Assembly (NCBI RefSeq): GCF_029028005.1
Contig: NZ_JAOTPO010000016.1
Location: 1-64,000, forward strand
Length of the DNA: 64,000 nt
From: Alkalihalobacterium chitinilyticum
GTDB lineage: Bacteria; Bacillota; Bacilli; Bacillales; Bacillaceae_F
Direction: 5' to 3'
How positions within the stretch are numbered: the stretch's first letter is position 1; each line of letters begins with the position of its first letter. This document shows, piece by piece, positions 1 to 9,716 of the stretch. The translations under genes and the position numbers were made by a program. The notes below the pieces were generated by a model, which made no database searches, had not been told where the DNA came from, and worked only from the letters and a program-made list of their open reading frames with translations.

Positions 1-3
1 AGG

Positions 4-124
4 CAGTTAGGCTCCTTCTTCACCTAACCACCAACCAGATGATAGAGTGGTTGGGTCAAGCGGGTTGGGCTTGATGCATCCACGGCATCATCTATGCTTT
101 TAAAAAGTGAAGAAGGGCCTACTG
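4..124. repeat. Palindromic intergenic element with imperfect terminal inverted repeats
   Basis: The left arm at 4-23 reads CAGTTAGGCTCCTTCTTCAC. The right arm at 107-124 reads GTGAAGAAGGGCCTACTG and pairs with it apart from two single-base bulges. Shorter nested pairs lie inside (AACCACCAACC with GGTTGGG, GATGC with GCATC). No coding potential is seen. It looks like a small non-autonomous element or a folded RNA. The element may extend left of the window. Confidence 0.5.
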
Positions 125-174
125 TTTTAATAATATGGAAAAACTAAAATTCGTTATTTAGGTGTCCACTTTCT

Positions 175-365
175 TGACATAAGTCCACACCGGCCTCTAT
201 TTCCTTAAAATTCATACTCTTACAACTATTAGAGCACTGAGAGGCCCTTATCTTCATCAAATCTGGTGAATCCGTCTGTTTTTTCAATTAATAAGAGCGT
301 CTGAGTGCCTTAAACTGTAGAAAACAGTGTTTTTGACACAAATAAGGGCCCCTGGAGTACGCTTC
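175..365. repeat. Dispersed palindromic repeat, copy A
   Basis: Contains the signature ACTGAGAGGCCCTTAT at 236-251 and its inverted partner AATAAGGGCCCCTGGAGTAC near 341-360. Outer boxes (CCGGCCTCTATTTCC near 190, AATAAGAGCGTCTGAGTG near 289) repeat the pattern. The same four-box layout occurs at 51768-51960 and 56065-56245. It fills the non-coding space left of the ATP-grasp gene, and no gene is seen in it. Confidence 0.65.
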
Positions 366-428
366 CGCCTTTTGCAACAGCCGACTTAAACTCCAGAAAA
401 AAAGCCAAATGCTTCTAAACCATAAAAT

Positions 429-468
429 AAATAGAGGTTAAAATCGTCATTGATTTTAACCTCTATTT
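429..468. terminator. Rho-independent terminator
   Basis: A 17-bp perfect stem (AAATAGAGGTTAAAATC / GATTTTAACCTCTATTT) with a 6-nt loop and A/T-rich flanks on both sides. It lies just after the stop of the minus-strand ATP-grasp gene and probably ends it. Confidence 0.8.
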
Positions 469-552
469 TGTATGTTAATTTAATGTTTTATTCCAATCGC
501 TCAAGCTCTTATCCGAAGATCAGCCTCAATACTTCACCATTACTGCACTGTA

Positions 553-1641
553 CTACGCTATTTGATTTTCAAAAATCCCTTGTAAATACGTATTCACTCT
601 CACAGCATTTTCATTTAACTGATCATTTATCGGTAAACCATACCTTGTCAGCGTGACGAATAAGAAATATGCGATAAACTCTGGATAATCTACCGCGCTA
701 TTTTCCGCCATAAAAGCTAAAGAGCCGGTTAATGACAATGAAGGAGTTCCATTCACATCTATCACATATACTCGACCATCTTCACCTTCTCGCAAGTCTA
801 AACGAATTAAATCGCGTGCTCCAAGTGCTTGAAAAACTTGCATAGCCGTGTCTTTTATTTTAGCACCCACTGGAGATGCAACAGGAATAATCTCAAATTC
901 ACTGCGAGACTGATGCTCGACCATCTTTACTTCTTGACTGCGAACATTAAAAGCTTCAGGAAAAGCAATGACTGGCAGAACGTTCAGTACACCGTTCCCG
1001 ATCACACCAACCGTATATTCTCGGCCCGGTAAGTACGTTTCAGCAAGGATCGGCTGATCACCAATCATCTCCCGTAATTGCTGTAACTTAGATAATAATT
1101 CGCTGCGATTTCTAACAATGGATTTCTCGTCAATCCCAATGCTGCACCCGCCGCCACATGGCTTAAGGAACATTGGATATCCTACGACATATTCCACTCG
1201 ATCCATATTATCGTTATCATCTTGAATTTCACTAAAAACAAAGAAACGAGGAATAGCAATTTCTTTTTGTCCCAGCTTTTCATACGTAATATCTTTATTA
1301 CGGCAAGCTTCCATCGCTTGGACATCGGAATGTGAGTACGGTACACCTAACCCTTCAAGTACCGCTCGAATACTTAATGCACCTGATCCATCATACAAAG
1401 TTTCTGGTTCATCCAGAAAACCTTCTGCAATTACAAAAGCTAAATCTGGTTGGTTCACCTGAACTGCTTCTGTTAATTGTTCCTTACTAAATAGATTAAG
1501 AGGAATTACTTCCATTTGATAAGATTGAAAAACTGATGTTAATCGTTGTACTGTCTTAGTAGATGCGCATTCTCTAAATGCCTCTGTTCTTTCCTCATCA
1601 GGTACCCAATTATAGACGAATAAAATTCTTAACGTCGTCAA
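553..1641 (-). CDS. D-Ala-D-Ala-ligase-like ATP-grasp protein
   Basis: A 362-residue protein with the ATP-grasp fold of the D-alanine-D-alanine ligase C-terminal domain. Visible marks are the early NKDITYEKLGQ segment, the glycine-rich loop FLKPCGGGCSIGI (about residues 158-170), AETYLPGREYTVGVIGNG, and the metal-binding stretch IRLDLREGE...VIDVNGTPSLS (about residues 280-305). Such enzymes ligate amino acids or peptides with ATP hydrolysis in the cytoplasm. The substrate cannot be read here, and true Ddl residues in the N-terminal domain are not evident, so it may be a peptide ligase rather than a wall enzyme. The start is TTG at 1641, six bases after GGGGAG. It is monocistronic and ends at a strong hairpin (429-468). 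Confidence 0.8.
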   Translation of the reverse strand: MTTLRILFVYNWVPDEERTEAFRECASTKTVQRLTSVFQSYQMEVIPLNLFSKEQLTEAVQVNQPDLAFVIAEGFLDEPETLYDGSGALSIRAVLEGLGVPYSHSDVQAMEACRNKDITYEKLGQKEIAIPRFFVFSEIQDDNDNMDRVEYVVGYPMFLKPCGGGCSIGIDEKSIVRNRSELLSKLQQLREMIGDQPILAETYLPGREYTVGVIGNGVLNVLPVIAFPEAFNVRSQEVKMVEHQSRSEFEIIPVASPVGAKIKDTAMQVFQALGARDLIRLDLREGEDGRVYVIDVNGTPSLSLTGSLAFMAENSAVDYPEFIAYFLFVTLTRYGLPINDQLNENAVRVNTYLQGIFENQIA

Positions 1642-1925
1642 TTCCTACTCCCCATTCCAAATATAATTAAAGTTATATAAACAAGAAAATTATACTTAGA
1701 TAGATGTCCTGAAGCAATATGAAAATTTACGAAAAAGCACGTTTTTCATAAATAAAAAGATTGACAAGTTTTTTGCTTATTATTTGCTACAAACCATCTT
1801 ACCAAAATTATTAAGAACCATTTTCTAAGGTAACTACCTCACCTAATGATCCTTTACTTTGTTCACAATAAAAACTAATGAATAGAAACCCAATTATTAA
1901 ATATTTCTTCACACATAAAGCTTAT

Positions 1926-1942
1926 TATCAGATGATCTGATA
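1926..1942. promoter_or_regulatory. 17-bp palindrome upstream of chemoreceptor gene
   Basis: TATCAGATGATCTGATA is a perfect palindrome around a central G, about 95 bp before the chemoreceptor start. The A/T-rich stretch that follows (TAGTAATATATTAT, 1953-1966) could hold a -10 element, but I could not fix a full promoter. The rest of the 396-bp gap 1642-2037 shows nothing else. Confidence 0.4.
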
Positions 1943-2037
1943 TCTTAAATGTAGTAATATATTATTAGGTGGTTTGTAGTTAAAAGGAACTACACACTAC
2001 TACAATTCGTACCTACATAGAAAAGGAGCACATCAAG

Positions 2038-3816
2038 ATGGAGCACAACTCGAATTCTAATTTTTTACAAGGACTTACGTTTAAATTTCTTGCATTAGTT
2101 ATTGCTTCGCTACTGCTAGTGAGTAGCACAATTGGTCTCACTAGTTACTTTTACGCCAAACAAGAACTTATCGAAGGGGGAAAGCTGCACCTTCATGATA
2201 TTACTGAAACTGCATTAGACTCTATCCAATTATTAAATGATCAAGTGAACCAAGGAAACTTATCTTTGGAAGAGGCTCAAAACATAGCTCGGCAGCATAT
2301 TAGCGGCCCTTTTTCAAATGTTGAGGAGAAAATAAGAGACTATACACAATCATCATTTGTATACAAAAATGATGGCTATATCTTTGGATATGATAGTCAG
2401 CATATCGCGCAAATCCACCCTAACGGACTAGAAGGTGCTGACTTAACAAACCTTCAAGACGCACAAGGAAATTACTTAATACAAAACTTAGTCAAAACAT
2501 CAAAACTTGAAAACGCAAATGATCGTTTTTATATCTACGATTGGCTCAACCCAAACGAAACTACTCCTCGGGAAAAAATTGCTTATTTAGTTTATTTTGA
2601 ACCTTGGGACTGGATGATTGGAATAGGAGCATACACAGAAGAATTTTACGAATCTCTTGAAGCATTGAAATATATTATCGTTCTAATCGTTCTCCTTTCT
2701 ACAACTGTAGGAGCGGCAATTACATTTATTTTTATTAGAAAAAAAATCTTACTCATTAAAAAATCAAACGACGTTGCTACAGAACTTAGTCAAGGCAATT
2801 TAATGGTAGAAACGATAACTCATGATGGTAAAGATGAGGTTAGCTCGTTATCAAGATCTATTGATCACATGGTTCAAAATCTAAAAGGAATTGTATTTAA
2901 TGTGAGAGAGAATAGTGAGAAAGTAGCGTCCTTCTCAGAACAAGTCACAGCGAGTGCTGAGCAAACCGCAACTGCAACCAATCAAATTACGGAGGCTATC
3001 CAAAAAGTAGCAGTAACTGCTGATGACAATAATCAAATGACACTAGATACCATTTCTTCGTTGAAGCAAATGTCTCAGGATGTCAGTGAAATGGACCAAG
3101 TCTTCTCATCCGTAATTGAACTTTCAACCAATGCACTGAACGAAGCTTCTTCAGGAGAAAACCTGATCGAACAATCGATTGAGCAGATGAATGAAGTTAA
3201 TCGTGTCGTGGAGACATCTTCAAATGATATCGAACAATTAAATAAACATGCACAAGAAGTAAGTAGCATTATTAATATCATAACGGGAATTTCTAACCAG
3301 ACAAACTTATTAGCCTTAAATGCAGCGATCGAAGCTTCGAGGGCTGGTGAAGCCGGCAAAGGATTTGCGGTCGTAGCTGAAGAAGTTCGAAAACTGGCTG
3401 AACAATCATCTCAAGCTGCAAAACAGGTTATCTCCATCATCAACCAAATGCAAGACGGAGCCAGTGAGTCTGTACTATCGATGAATAAAGTTATGAATGA
3501 AGTGAATGAAGGAAGAAATTTAATACACAAGGCTGGAACATCGTTCTATGGAATTGTCCAAAGTAACCAAGGGTTATCAGAACAAATTCAACAAGTATCT
3601 ACACTATCAAGGGAAGTTTCTAGTGCTTCTCAACAGCTAGTAAATAAATCAGAAAATGTTCTTCAATCAACAATTAATTTAACATCGGATTATCAAACGA
3701 TAGCTTCTGCATCAGAAGAACAACTGGCTTCGATGGAAGAAGTTACAGCTTCTATGACACACCTAAATGAATTAGCAAAAGAGTTACAAACCATTGTGGA
3801 TCAATTTAAAATGTAA
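2038..3816 (+). CDS. Methyl-accepting chemotaxis protein with single Cache sensor
   Basis: A 592-residue transmembrane chemoreceptor. Order: short cytoplasmic tail, TM1 (about 14-36), extracellular sensor (about 40-210) with the single-Cache signature around [18 protein letters not shown] and the closing [17 protein letters not shown]2 (about 212-234), HAMP linker, then a long coiled-coil signalling domain. The hairpin tip that binds CheA/CheW is intact: [20 protein letters not shown] begins near residue 422. Glutamine/glutamate pairs typical of methylation sites ([17 protein letters not shown]) flank it. Single-Cache sensors usually bind small organic acids or amino acids; the ligand is unknown here. 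AAAGGAGCACATCAAG precedes the ATG. It has its own terminator at 3861-3885. Confidence 0.93.
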   Translation: MEHNSNSNFLQGLTFKFLALVIASLLLVSSTIGLTSYFYAKQELIEGGKLHLHDITETALDSIQLLNDQVNQGNLSLEEAQNIARQHISGPFSNVEEKIRDYTQSSFVYKNDGYIFGYDSQHIAQIHPNGLEGADLTNLQDAQGNYLIQNLVKTSKLENANDRFYIYDWLNPNETTPREKIAYLVYFEPWDWMIGIGAYTEEFYESLEALKYIIVLIVLLSTTVGAAITFIFIRKKILLIKKSNDVATELSQGNLMVETITHDGKDEVSSLSRSIDHMVQNLKGIVFNVRENSEKVASFSEQVTASAEQTATATNQITEAIQKVAVTADDNNQMTLDTISSLKQMSQDVSEMDQVFSSVIELSTNALNEASSGENLIEQSIEQMNEVNRVVETSSNDIEQLNKHAQEVSSIINIITGISNQTNLLALNAAIEASRAGEAGKGFAVVAEEVRKLAEQSSQAAKQVISIINQMQDGASESVLSMNKVMNEVNEGRNLIHKAGTSFYGIVQSNQGLSEQIQQVSTLSREVSSASQQLVNKSENVLQSTINLTSDYQTIASASEEQLASMEEVTASMTHLNELAKELQTIVDQFKM

Positions 3817-3860
3817 CCCGCTTTAAGATAGTGACGGTTAGTGCATGAATAGGGCTAAAG

Positions 3861-3885
3861 AGGCTGACAAAACGTCAGCCTTTTT
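3861..3885 (+). terminator. Rho-independent terminator of the chemoreceptor gene
   Basis: AGGCTGAC-AAAAC-GTCAGCCT followed by TTTT. It overlaps the stop codon of the convergent small gene by two bases. Confidence 0.85.
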
Positions 3886-4027
3886 AGGTTCTCCTTCCTG
3901 TCAACAAGTTAAAAATAACTAATAGCAATGCGATGACAATAAGTAAATGAATAATCCCGCCAGCTATTTCAAAAGAAAACCCTAGTAACCATAACAATAC
4001 AAGTATACCGATTAACGTCCAAAACAT
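3884..4027 (-). CDS. Small membrane protein, lmo0937 family
   Basis: A 47-residue open frame starting MFWTLIGILVLLWLLGFSFE and continuing IAGGIIHLLIVIALLLVIFN before LLTGRRT. Two hydrophobic helices are separated by a short FEIAGG turn. The pattern matches the tiny lmo0937-type membrane proteins common in Bacillaceae, several of which are stress-induced; that role is family knowledge only. A good ribosome site (GAGGTGATT) precedes the ATG at 4027. The terminator of the convergent chemoreceptor overlaps its stop. Confidence 0.8.
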   Translation of the reverse strand: MFWTLIGILVLLWLLGFSFEIAGGIIHLLIVIALLLVIFNLLTGRRT

Positions 4028-4136
4028 ATAATCACCTCATAAGTATTGGTGTTAATCAGATACCCGATTGTAAAAAGATTAATCTCCATCTTAAAATATC
4101 AGAACTTTTTGCTTAGATTATAAAAAGACTCTGTAT

Positions 4137-5258
4137 TTATCTGATCGTCCCTGTTGAAATAATCCTTACTTCAACATGCGCTGTAATATCCGTCTGTTTA
4201 AAAACCTCTTGCCAGTTTTCCTTACTCCATCCTCTTGGTGCTTTCACACGGAAGTATTCACCAAAACCACCAGGATCGACACCTAGCTCTTGGAACTCGC
4301 GAACCGCATGAATCACCCGGTCTTCTATTCTCTCACTAATCTTCTCTTCAATTTCTTTTCTTTCTTCTAAACTGGCTAAATCTCTCGTCCCGTCATAATC
4401 AACGATACTTCCTCGAATATAAAAATGAAGAAATAACTCGGGATTTTCCAAGTCACCATTAGCTTCTGCACTAAACTTGGTCGCCACAAATTTTAAAATC
4501 GCCATCTCTTCTTCGCCTTCACCGTTTGCCCCTGGAATCAAGACGGATATATCAGGTAAGCCTTTCCTTTTCTTCATTGCTTGTACTAATTTAGATTCTT
4601 CTGGATCTAGCAATCCCACCATTTTATCGCCGCTAAAAAGGGCAACCTTCGTAATTTTTAACGAATTTTCATTTACGATTTCAAGGTACGGTGCCGAAGG
4701 ATCTGATACTTCATCAGTACTTTTATTGATAAAGTAATGAATCGTTGTAAACGGACTAAATGCAGTCATTATTCTTGGTTTTAATAATTCATTTAAATAG
4801 ACGTTAATTTCGGGTTTATCACTATAGTCACGCTTAATCACTTCTTCAGTTGTCCCTTTAACAACCGCAATAAAAATATTCGTCCCTACTTGTGGATCAC
4901 GGTATAAGTTTTCAAGTACCTTCCATAATCCTACTTTTCTTGCATACTCCTCGCTAAATAAAAGAACACGTAATTGAAGAGGGGACAGTACTTTTTCTGT
5001 TAAAGTAGAGATGTCCATAACCGATTGATGCGGCATTCGCACAACCGTTGAGAAGGTTTGAACTTGTTCCTCAGCATCATGTTGAGGTTGGGGCAGGGAG
5101 ATATTGACTTTTACCCTTTCATCATCAACATAATCAAACCCCATCACACCAATCATCCCAAGATCCTCAATGACGGGCTGTTTAACGTTTGGATCATCAC
5201 AACCAAATAATAGTCCTGTTAAAAAAACAAGCAATAGACTTGAAAAAAAGAGTTTCAT
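4137..5258 (-). CDS. Ger(x)C family spore germination lipoprotein (operon 1)
   Basis: A 373-residue C subunit of a GerA-type germinant receptor. It has a lipoprotein signal peptide with lipobox LLFGC (Cys20), so it should be lipid-anchored on the outer face of the spore inner membrane. The fold follows the GerC pattern: an N-terminal domain with the ELGMIGVMGFDY-like opening, then a C-terminal part with EEKISERIEDRVIHAVREFQ and GFGEYFRVKAPRGW, which resembles the conserved helix and YRxxPxxW end of GerC proteins. The ATG overlaps the stop of the upstream permease gene (ATGA), so the two are translationally coupled. Last gene of the A-B-C operon. Confidence 0.9.
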   Translation of the reverse strand: MKLFFSSLLLVFLTGLLFGCDDPNVKQPVIEDLGMIGVMGFDYVDDERVKVNISLPQPQHDAEEQVQTFSTVVRMPHQSVMDISTLTEKVLSPLQLRVLLFSEEYARKVGLWKVLENLYRDPQVGTNIFIAVVKGTTEEVIKRDYSDKPEINVYLNELLKPRIMTAFSPFTTIHYFINKSTDEVSDPSAPYLEIVNENSLKITKVALFSGDKMVGLLDPEESKLVQAMKKRKGLPDISVLIPGANGEGEEEMAILKFVATKFSAEANGDLENPELFLHFYIRGSIVDYDGTRDLASLEERKEIEEKISERIEDRVIHAVREFQELGVDPGGFGEYFRVKAPRGWSKENWQEVFKQTDITAHVEVRIISTGTIR

Positions 5259-6352
5259 AAAGACACCCCTTTCTCCTTTTCACGCTTAAAGAAGTGAACG
5301 ATAAGTAAAAATATTGGGAGCAAATGAATTCCATACCCATAGAAAACAGCCCATTGGTCATAAATCACCGTTTGTAAATGAAATGGAATCGGGCCAAGAA
5401 ATAAGAATAAGCCGATAGCGGCACATACATACAAATGCCATGTACGATTTTTATGTTTAGAAACCAAGGCATCCAACCCTTTTTTCGCAACCCAAAGGTA
5501 AGCAGACGCTGTTGATAATGCTAAAAACACCCATATAGCGGTCCCGAAAGTTTCAATACGTTCAATGAAAGCTAATTGAACCGCTTGAAATAAATTAAGA
5601 ACGGGAAATAATAAATTATCTAACTGCCAAGGTGAAAAATAAACGACACTCACTAAAGAAACAGCAACATAAAAAAATACGGCTAACCAAATACCAATGG
5701 AAACATGTAAAAAGGCTTTTTCTTGGTTAATGATATATGGATAATAAAATAAGATAAGTCCGAAGCCAAACATCGCAGATGCACCGCTATGTAGTGCCTG
5801 GAGCCATGCAAACATACTGACCTCAAAGGTGGGTATCGCATGTATCCAATTTCCAGATTGCATCGGCCATTTGAGGTAGTAAATCAACCAAACTGTGAGA
5901 AAAAACGCAAACATACAAAAACGAGCAATCGATTTAATTCCCCCATTCACAATGCAAACTAGAACAATAAAAAATACAACCCCGATCCAAGTCATTGTAT
6001 ACTCTGGCAAGGTTACCGTTTGAACGAGCCTTAAATACCTTTGACTGACAGACGTTAAGGCAACTAATGCATAAAGTAACAAAATGAAGTTCATGACTTT
6101 CCCGATCAAAATGCCAAGAAGTTTCTCATTGATATTAAACAACGAATCGTTTGGATATTGCTTACACAAATAAATAATGGGTATGAGCATTAGATTGGCA
6201 AGCACTCCAAGCAAAATGGGTACGAGCCACAAATTATATCCCGCTTGACTAATATCATTCGGCAATGAAAATAATGAAATTCCAACCATCGTATTTTGCG
6301 CTAGAAATACGACGTGATAAGCATTTAGTTTTTTAAACTTACCTCTATCCAT
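5255..6352 (-). CDS. GerAB/GerKB family germinant receptor permease subunit (operon 1)
   Basis: A 365-residue integral membrane protein with about ten hydrophobic helices, of the endospore germination permease family (APC superfamily). The N-terminal NAYHVVFLAQNTMVGISLFS segment is typical of GerB subunits, which bind the germinant amino acid or sugar. The start is ATG at 6352, preceded by GAGGAG and only four bases from the gerA stop. The last four bases overlap the gerC start. The ligand cannot be predicted by eye. Confidence 0.9.
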   Translation of the reverse strand: MDRGKFKKLNAYHVVFLAQNTMVGISLFSLPNDISQAGYNLWLVPILLGVLANLMLIPIIYLCKQYPNDSLFNINEKLLGILIGKVMNFILLLYALVALTSVSQRYLRLVQTVTLPEYTMTWIGVVFFIVLVCIVNGGIKSIARFCMFAFFLTVWLIYYLKWPMQSGNWIHAIPTFEVSMFAWLQALHSGASAMFGFGLILFYYPYIINQEKAFLHVSIGIWLAVFFYVAVSLVSVVYFSPWQLDNLLFPVLNLFQAVQLAFIERIETFGTAIWVFLALSTASAYLWVAKKGLDALVSKHKNRTWHLYVCAAIGLFLFLGPIPFHLQTVIYDQWAVFYGYGIHLLPIFLLIVHFFKREKEKGVSL

Positions 6353-6356
6353 ACGA

Positions 6357-7862
6357 CTACTCCTCGTCTAATGGACGAACAAGATCTTTTTTCGCCCTAG
6401 ATATTCCAGGTCGCTGCATAAAAAAATTTCCAGGTGCACGTAGAATGCTGTTAAATAAATCCGACCATTTTCTAGGAATGATTGGAGTTATAAAAGGTGA
6501 ACCAAGAGAAGTTAAGTTAGATAAATGATTAAACAACCAGGCTAACGTAAGCATTTGACCAAACATGCCAAGAGCACCCGCTGCAAAAATAAATAAGTAA
6601 CGAATAAATCGAATGGCATTACTCATCATGAAATTCGCTGGAATAAATGATAATAGAGCAGTAATAGCAACTAGTACAATTAAAATATTACTTGCAAGAC
6701 CAGCTTCTACTGCTGCTGTTCCAATTACGATCCCGCCAACGATCCCGATCGTCTGCCCAATTTTGGTCGGCATTCGTGCACCAGCTTCGCGAAGAACTTC
6801 AATGACTAGTTCAATGACGAGAACTTCAATGACTGGTGGAAACGGAACTTGTGATCGCGATTCTGCTAATAAGGTCAATAATTGCTGCGGGAGCATTTCT
6901 GGATGAAAAGTCAAAACTGATACATAAGATGAAGTTAATAATATCGATATAAAAAATCCTGCTAACCTCAAAGATCGTAATAATGAAGCCGTAGTCCACC
7001 GGTTATAATAATCTTCTGGGGTGATAAACAACTCAAAAAAAGTAGCTGGTAGTACAGCTGCTTCAGGACTCCCATTCATCATTACTATGACTTTTCCATT
7101 CAATAATTCATTGATAACATTATCGGTACGAATCGTCATTCCGAATTGCGGAAAAGGCGATAACGGTTTATCTTCTAGTGCTTGCTTGAGAACAGGCATT
7201 CCAATAAAGCCATGGTACTCGATATTTTGCAAACGGGATAAAACACGTTTCACATTTTCGTCATTCGCTATATTATCTAAATATAAGACAGTCACAGTAT
7301 TCTTGGTTTCTGTCCCTAATAACATGGACTTTGATTTTAAATACGGTGAGCGAATTCTTCGTTTAATTAATGAAAGATTCGTTTGTAAACTTTCTACAAA
7401 GGAATCTTGAGGTCCGAGAACGGTCGTTTCATTTTCTGGTGCTGTAATGGAACGTTCGGGAACATTAAAAGTATCAATTGCTATAGCAAGGTTTTCTCGT
7501 TCAAATAACAACACAGTAAAGCCACTCAATATATGATGCAGCAGGTTTGGCAGCTCATCTTGTTCAAACGTTTCGAAGTCTTTAAATATCTCTTTGACCT
7601 GGCCCGTCTGTTTTTCATCAATAGGGTTAAAAACAACTTGATAAAGCAATGTTGTATCCACGAGTGAATCGAGATAGATTATGGTCGCGGTTTGATCACC
7701 AACTGTGATCTCTTTCATGACCAAGTCATCTATATCTTGTAAGCTCTGAGCAATTGCATCCCTACTTATAACTTGTTTCGTATTAGGATTAGCAGCAATT
7801 GTATCATGTGGTTGGGGGCCAGCTGATTTTTTTACTTTATTTAAATACCATTTCCAAAACAC
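6357..7862 (-). CDS. GerA family germinant receptor A subunit (operon 1)
   Basis: A subunit of about 501 residues. It has a soluble N-terminal half followed by a membrane half with the family hallmarks PFPPVIEVLVIELVIEVLRE, GARMPTKIGQTIGIVGGIVI and AAVEAGL (about residues 340-390). In GerA receptors this subunit forms an oligomeric ion channel in the spore inner membrane. I prefer GTG at 7862 (AAAGGAG ten bases upstream) over an in-frame TTG at 7871, which lies one base from the same ribosome site. First gene of the operon. No sigma-G promoter was convincing in the 174 bp upstream. Confidence 0.9.
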   Translation of the reverse strand: MFWKWYLNKVKKSAGPQPHDTIAANPNTKQVISRDAIAQSLQDIDDLVMKEITVGDQTATIIYLDSLVDTTLLYQVVFNPIDEKQTGQVKEIFKDFETFEQDELPNLLHHILSGFTVLLFERENLAIAIDTFNVPERSITAPENETTVLGPQDSFVESLQTNLSLIKRRIRSPYLKSKSMLLGTETKNTVTVLYLDNIANDENVKRVLSRLQNIEYHGFIGMPVLKQALEDKPLSPFPQFGMTIRTDNVINELLNGKVIVMMNGSPEAAVLPATFFELFITPEDYYNRWTTASLLRSLRLAGFFISILLTSSYVSVLTFHPEMLPQQLLTLLAESRSQVPFPPVIEVLVIELVIEVLREAGARMPTKIGQTIGIVGGIVIGTAAVEAGLASNILIVLVAITALLSFIPANFMMSNAIRFIRYLFIFAAGALGMFGQMLTLAWLFNHLSNLTSLGSPFITPIIPRKWSDLFNSILRAPGNFFMQRPGISRAKKDLVRPLDEE

Positions 7863-7991
7863 TCGCGACAAACTCCTTTGTACTTGAGGTCTTTGTTATT
7901 TATCCCCACAGGGAACGCTCATTATGTAAAATTCAAGAAAAACCTTTCGGAAATAGTGATACTTTTCATTATTTTAATATATCAATAGACC

Positions 7992-8024
7992 TAAAAAAAG
8001 GAGCTCCACAGTGGATGCTCCTTT
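7992..8024 (-). terminator. Rho-independent terminator of the HAD gene
   Basis: On the minus strand AAAGGAGC-ATCCACTGTGGA-GCTCCTTT is followed by seven T residues. It closes the HAD hydrolase transcript before the germination operon. Confidence 0.8.
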
Positions 8025-8036
8025 CCTACAATTTAG

Positions 8037-8822
8037 TTAAATGGTTAAACGGCTTTTCTTTTGATACTGAAATAAAAACTCAGTTACACCATCTTCTTCA
8101 TGGCTGGCGGTAATAAATTTTGTTGCACTCTTAACCTCACTTAACCCATTCCCCATAGCTACACCAATGCCGACATTTCTAAGCATTTCAATATCATTAG
8201 GACCATCCCCAAAGGCAGCCGTTTCTTGAGGGTCAATTCCATATTGATCTAATACCCTTTTTAAGCTATGCCACTTGGTTACAGGCTTTTTGGTGATCTC
8301 GACACTGGCACCCCAATTAATGATTTGTAACTGCGGGTTGATTTGGTCAGCTAAATCAAGGGCTGTCCTTTGACTTTCAAAGTCAACCATAACCTTTAGT
8401 ATAGGCTCGTCTTTATCGACATCTTCATTAGCCAACCCCCACATATCAAAGAGAGAGTTCCCTTGTTTGCTGTGGACTTGGTAATTGTACTTTGATGTAT
8501 GACTAATAATTAGTTCTGCGTGATCCGTTACCTTATCATAGACTTCATCCACTAAATGGTTACCAATTGGTTCGTCATTAACAACCTGTTGATTTTCACG
8601 ATCATACACGACTGCACCATTTAGACAAATCATCGGAGTATTCAGCTTAAGCTGTTCGTGAATAGCAGTAGTCATATTAATTGGGCGTCCAGTAGCGAGA
8701 ATAATTTTGACACCTTTTTCTTTTTGCTCTAATAAATAATCTTTATTCCTTTTAGATACCACTCCACTTTTATTAAGTAAAGTACCATCAAGATCAAGTA
8801 CAATTGCTTTTAAATCTGGCAT
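8037..8822 (-). CDS. Cof-type HAD-IIB family phosphatase
   Basis: 261 residues. Motif I is VLDLDGTLL (nucleophile in DLDG), motif II is ILATGRP, and motif III/IV is KRVLDQYG...AAFGDGPNDIEML. These are the signatures of the Cof/type IIB haloacid dehalogenase phosphatases, with the cap domain between motifs II and III. Such enzymes dephosphorylate small sugar or cofactor phosphates in the cytoplasm; the substrate is unknown. The start is set at 8822 because AAAGGAG lies six bases before it. An upstream in-frame ATG at 8840 lacks a ribosome site. Confidence 0.9.
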   Translation of the reverse strand: MPDLKAIVLDLDGTLLNKSGVVSKRNKDYLLEQKEKGVKIILATGRPINMTTAIHEQLKLNTPMICLNGAVVYDRENQQVVNDEPIGNHLVDEVYDKVTDHAELIISHTSKYNYQVHSKQGNSLFDMWGLANEDVDKDEPILKVMVDFESQRTALDLADQINPQLQIINWGASVEITKKPVTKWHSLKRVLDQYGIDPQETAAFGDGPNDIEMLRNVGIGVAMGNGLSEVKSATKFITASHEEDGVTEFLFQYQKKSRLTI

Positions 8823-9146
8823 ATTAATCTCCTTTATCATGTCATGGTGATTACTGTACCTACATTGGACAATATACCAGTTTAATGTAAATGGACTATG
8901 AGGTTAATGTTAATGTTTATAAAAATTTAGGAAGGATTGTAAATTCCGTGTTGGTTATGAAGGACCTTTCTAATGCCGTTGTGCCCAGCTTGGTCCTTCA
9001 TCACCTTTATGAAGGACATTAGTGTCATTACCGCTCGACAAAAGTGTGACTTATATATTTACTACATCACTTATTTTTTCCCTTTCATGCTTAAACGAAA
9101 ATAGGATCATAATAGCTTGGTACCAAACTTGAAGGAGGAGATTTTT
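8823..9146. repeat. Intergenic stretch with ATGAAGGACC inverted repeat
   Basis: No gene seen. ATGAAGGACC at 8957-8966 and GGTCCTTCAT at 8992-9001 form a 10-bp stem with a 25-nt loop. A third half copy, ATGAAGGAC, is at 9009-9017. There is no T-run, so it is not a clear terminator; it could be a leader structure of the DUF3231 gene. Confidence 0.4.
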
Positions 9147-9662
9147 ATGGGTATCTTAGGTGGAAATCAAAAAGACGAACCTTTACACTACGGGGAAGTT
9201 TCTAGTTTATGGGCGTATTTAGCGGGAGTAAATGCACACCTTGCTGAATATCAAACACTCTACAATCATACAGGTGATGACGACCTCAGAAAATTTATCG
9301 AAGACAAAATAAATGGTGCAATGAAGCCGCAAGCTCAAGAAATTGAAGCGATTTTAAAAGATAATGGCATCGCTATTCCGCCAGCACCGCCTGAACGTGC
9401 AAAAGCAAATATTGAAGATATACCGGCTGGAGCGAGATTTAACGATCCAGAAATCGCTAACCCAATCAGCATGAACATTGCTTCTGGTCTCGTTTCACTT
9501 AGTCAGATCATGGGCCAAAGTACTCGTGAAGACATTGCTATGATGGCAGGCAAGTATCATGTTGAAAAAGCACAATACGGACTTCGCATTCTCAAAATGC
9601 AAAAGGAAAAGGGCTGGTTAATTGTTCCGCCGTTACACACAAAAGTACCTGAGCTTGTATAA
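9147..9662 (+). CDS. DUF3231 family protein
   Basis: 171 residues, one copy of the DUF3231 unit. The sequence is helical, with a ferritin-like layout of long amphipathic helices (SLWAYLAGVNAHLAEYQTLY at the front, a KYHVEKAQYGLRILKMQKEK helix near the end). The central PPAPPERAKANIEDIPAGAR linker is typical of the family. Function is unknown; metal-binding residues typical of ferritins are not all visible. The start at 9147 is chosen because GAAGGAGGAGA lies eight bases upstream. An ATG at 9117 has no ribosome site. Monocistronic, with a shared terminator downstream. Confidence 0.8.
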   Translation: MGILGGNQKDEPLHYGEVSSLWAYLAGVNAHLAEYQTLYNHTGDDDLRKFIEDKINGAMKPQAQEIEAILKDNGIAIPPAPPERAKANIEDIPAGARFNDPEIANPISMNIASGLVSLSQIMGQSTREDIAMMAGKYHVEKAQYGLRILKMQKEKGWLIVPPLHTKVPELV

Positions 9663-9682
9663 TTAATGGTGAACTTCATAAA

Positions 9683-9716
9683 ACTCTTGTGCCAAAATAG
9701 GCACAAGAGTCTATTA
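9683..9716. terminator. Bidirectional terminator
   Basis: ACTCTTGTGCC-AAAATA-GGCACAAGAGT, an 11-bp stem between the convergent DUF3231 and serine hydrolase genes. Confidence 0.75.

Noticed and set aside
4477-4737. Plus-strand frames inside the ger, permease and other genes
   Set aside because: Antisense shadows of clear genes with no ribosome sites or recognisable product.
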